Source: an uncultured Collinsella sp.
GTDB lineage: Bacteria > Actinomycetota > Coriobacteriia > Coriobacteriales > Coriobacteriaceae
DNA length: 6,236 bases
Assembly: GCA_937934355.1 (NCBI GenBank)
Contig: CALGZY010000015.1
Location: 1 to 6,236 of the forward strand
Direction of reading: 5' to 3'
Shown here: positions 5,236 to 6,236 of the stretch, piece after piece
Layout: the number at the start of each line of letters is the position of its first letter
Position numbering within the stretch: position 1 is the first letter of the stretch
Program-made: the position numbers and the translations under genes
Notes under the pieces: model-generated
The model's input: the letters and a program-made list of their open reading frames with translations, nothing else
The model's database searches: none
Told to the model about the DNA's origin: nothing

Positions 5236-6204
5236 CTAGTACTCGACAACACCCATATAGCGACGGAAATCGGGATCGTGATCAAACACCTTGCCGCGTG
5301 CAGCACGCAGCTCGCAGTTCATGGCGTAGAACAGCACCGGGTCCAGATAGGCACGGACGCTCGCCGGCACGGCTTCCATACCGTACTCCTTGGCATCGAG
5401 CACCATCAGCGTATCGGTATGCGTCTTAAGGAACGCCAGGGCGCGCTCGTCCATAGCACGGCACTCGCTGGAGCCCATCTGCAGGAAGTAAAAAACGCCA
5501 TCCTGAGTAGCCTCGAAGGGGCCGTGGAAGTACTCGGCAGAGTGGATGTAGCTGCAGTGCTGCCACTGCATCTCCATAAGAGAGCAGATAGCGAAACCGT
5601 AGGTCTGGCTAAAGTTGGGACCGCTGCCCAGAATATAGAAGAACTCGTGCTCCTGGCAAAGTTTGGCAAAGCGATCGCCCAGCTCGGCATTTACCTTCTC
5701 GCGTGCCGGGGGAAGAATCTTATCCATCTCGGCAATACCGGCATACATATCGGCAAGATCGGCGTAGCCCTCCTGCTGATCGAGCAGCTCTGCCGCAAGC
5801 GACAGCGAAATGCCAGCGGGGACCTCGGCCTGCGGCACGCCCTCGCCCCACGGATAGACCCATGTGGCCCATTTGCCGGTGTCGATCTTGGATCCAGCGT
5901 TGTCGGTCTGGGCGATCACCGTAGCGCCGGCAGCAAGGGCAATCTCGCAGCCCTCGACGACCTCCGGGGTGTTGCCACTGTGGCTACAAGCGATGACCAG
6001 GGACTTCTCGCCCAGACGACGCGGACGCATGATATCGAACTCGCGAGCCGTATAGATATACGAAGTGAAGGTGGTTGCCTCGCGCTGCAGAAGCTCATGA
6101 GCCGGGATCAAATCGATCATGGAGCCACCGCAAGCAATCCAGTAGACGCTGTCGAACTTGCCCTTCTCGGCAATTGCCTCTTTGATCAGATCATGTGCGT
6201 TCAT
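5236..6204 (-). CDS. frlB: SIS-domain Amadori-phosphate deglycase, probable fructoselysine-6-phosphate deglycase
   Basis: 322 residues with two SIS (sugar isomerase) domains. The first has YWIACGGS (21-28) and SHSGNTPEV (74-82), the phosphate-binding Ser/Thr-rich loop. The second has the LGSGPN loop, then HSAEYFHGP with Glu224 and His227, the acid-base motif (E-x-x-H-G-P) of this family, and ends DHDPDFRRYMGVVEY, which matches the FrlB C-terminus closely (NPDERRYYGGLVEY in E. coli as I recall it). It should split fructoselysine 6-phosphate into lysine and glucose 6-phosphate. It is about 18 residues shorter than E. coli FrlB, all at the N-terminus. The frame stays open to the right edge, but AAAGGA at 6212-6217, 7 nt before ATG 6204, supports this start. 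Upstream genes (transporter, regulator) are out of view. Related deglycases (FraB, GfrF types) are the alternatives. Confidence 0.82.
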   Translation of the reverse strand: MNAHDLIKEAIAEKGKFDSVYWIACGGSMIDLIPAHELLQREATTFTSYIYTAREFDIMRPRRLGEKSLVIACSHSGNTPEVVEGCEIALAAGATVIAQTDNAGSKIDTGKWATWVYPWGEGVPQAEVPAGISLSLAAELLDQQEGYADLADMYAGIAEMDKILPPAREKVNAELGDRFAKLCQEHEFFYILGSGPNFSQTYGFAICSLMEMQWQHCSYIHSAEYFHGPFEATQDGVFYFLQMGSSECRAMDERALAFLKTHTDTLMVLDAKEYGMEAVPASVRAYLDPVLFYAMNCELRAARGKVFDHDPDFRRYMGVVEY

Positions 6205-6236
6205 ATCCAGTTCCTTTCTTGTTTGGCCCGCAATCA

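Overview
The window looks like chromosomal DNA of a gut Coriobacteriia, most likely Collinsella or a close relative. The genes are moderately GC-rich with AT-rich gaps. Shine-Dalgarno sites are strong and Gram-positive in type, and a fructoselysine-type catabolic pair is present, a trait reported for gut Collinsella. The genus is an inference from style and content, because no rRNA or marker gene is present.

Layout: (a) 1-863, minus: first half of the ABC-F translation factor ettA, cut by the left edge. (b) 955-2087, minus: a compact sdpR-sdpI operon (ArsR-family autorepressor and SdpI-family membrane immunity protein, overlapping by 8 nt). It has a recognisable promoter, an operator palindrome across the -35/spacer and a clean intrinsic terminator. 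No SDP toxin genes are visible. (c) 2088-2483: a 400-base divergent gap that is not empty. It holds a LexA-type palindrome, a 28-residue hydrophobic ORF with a good ribosome site, a 13-bp inverted repeat bracketing that ORF, and a possible antisense promoter. Together these resemble an SOS-controlled type I toxin locus. (d) 2434-4078, plus: tcdA (t6A dehydratase, ThiF/E1 fold) and a TatD-family metal-dependent hydrolase, 14 bp apart, read from a promoter with a perfect -10. (e) 4077-4350: a gap between convergent genes filled by a 31-bp perfect inverted repeat (about 240 bp overall, AT-rich core) and a separate GC-rich hairpin. (f) 4358-6204, minus: frlB and frlD homologues, a sugar-phosphate deglycase and a PfkB kinase predicted to degrade Amadori products such as fructoselysine. 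The operon continues or begins beyond the right edge.

How genes work together: FrlD phosphorylates the Amadori compound and FrlB splits it into the amino acid and glucose 6-phosphate. SdpR represses its own operon until SdpI, engaged by a toxin, would sequester it (known for Bacillus subtilis, inferred here). EttA and TcdA both serve translation but are not in one operon. The most unusual region is 2101-2397. The small-protein locus there is inferred from sequence architecture only and rests on no recognised homologue.
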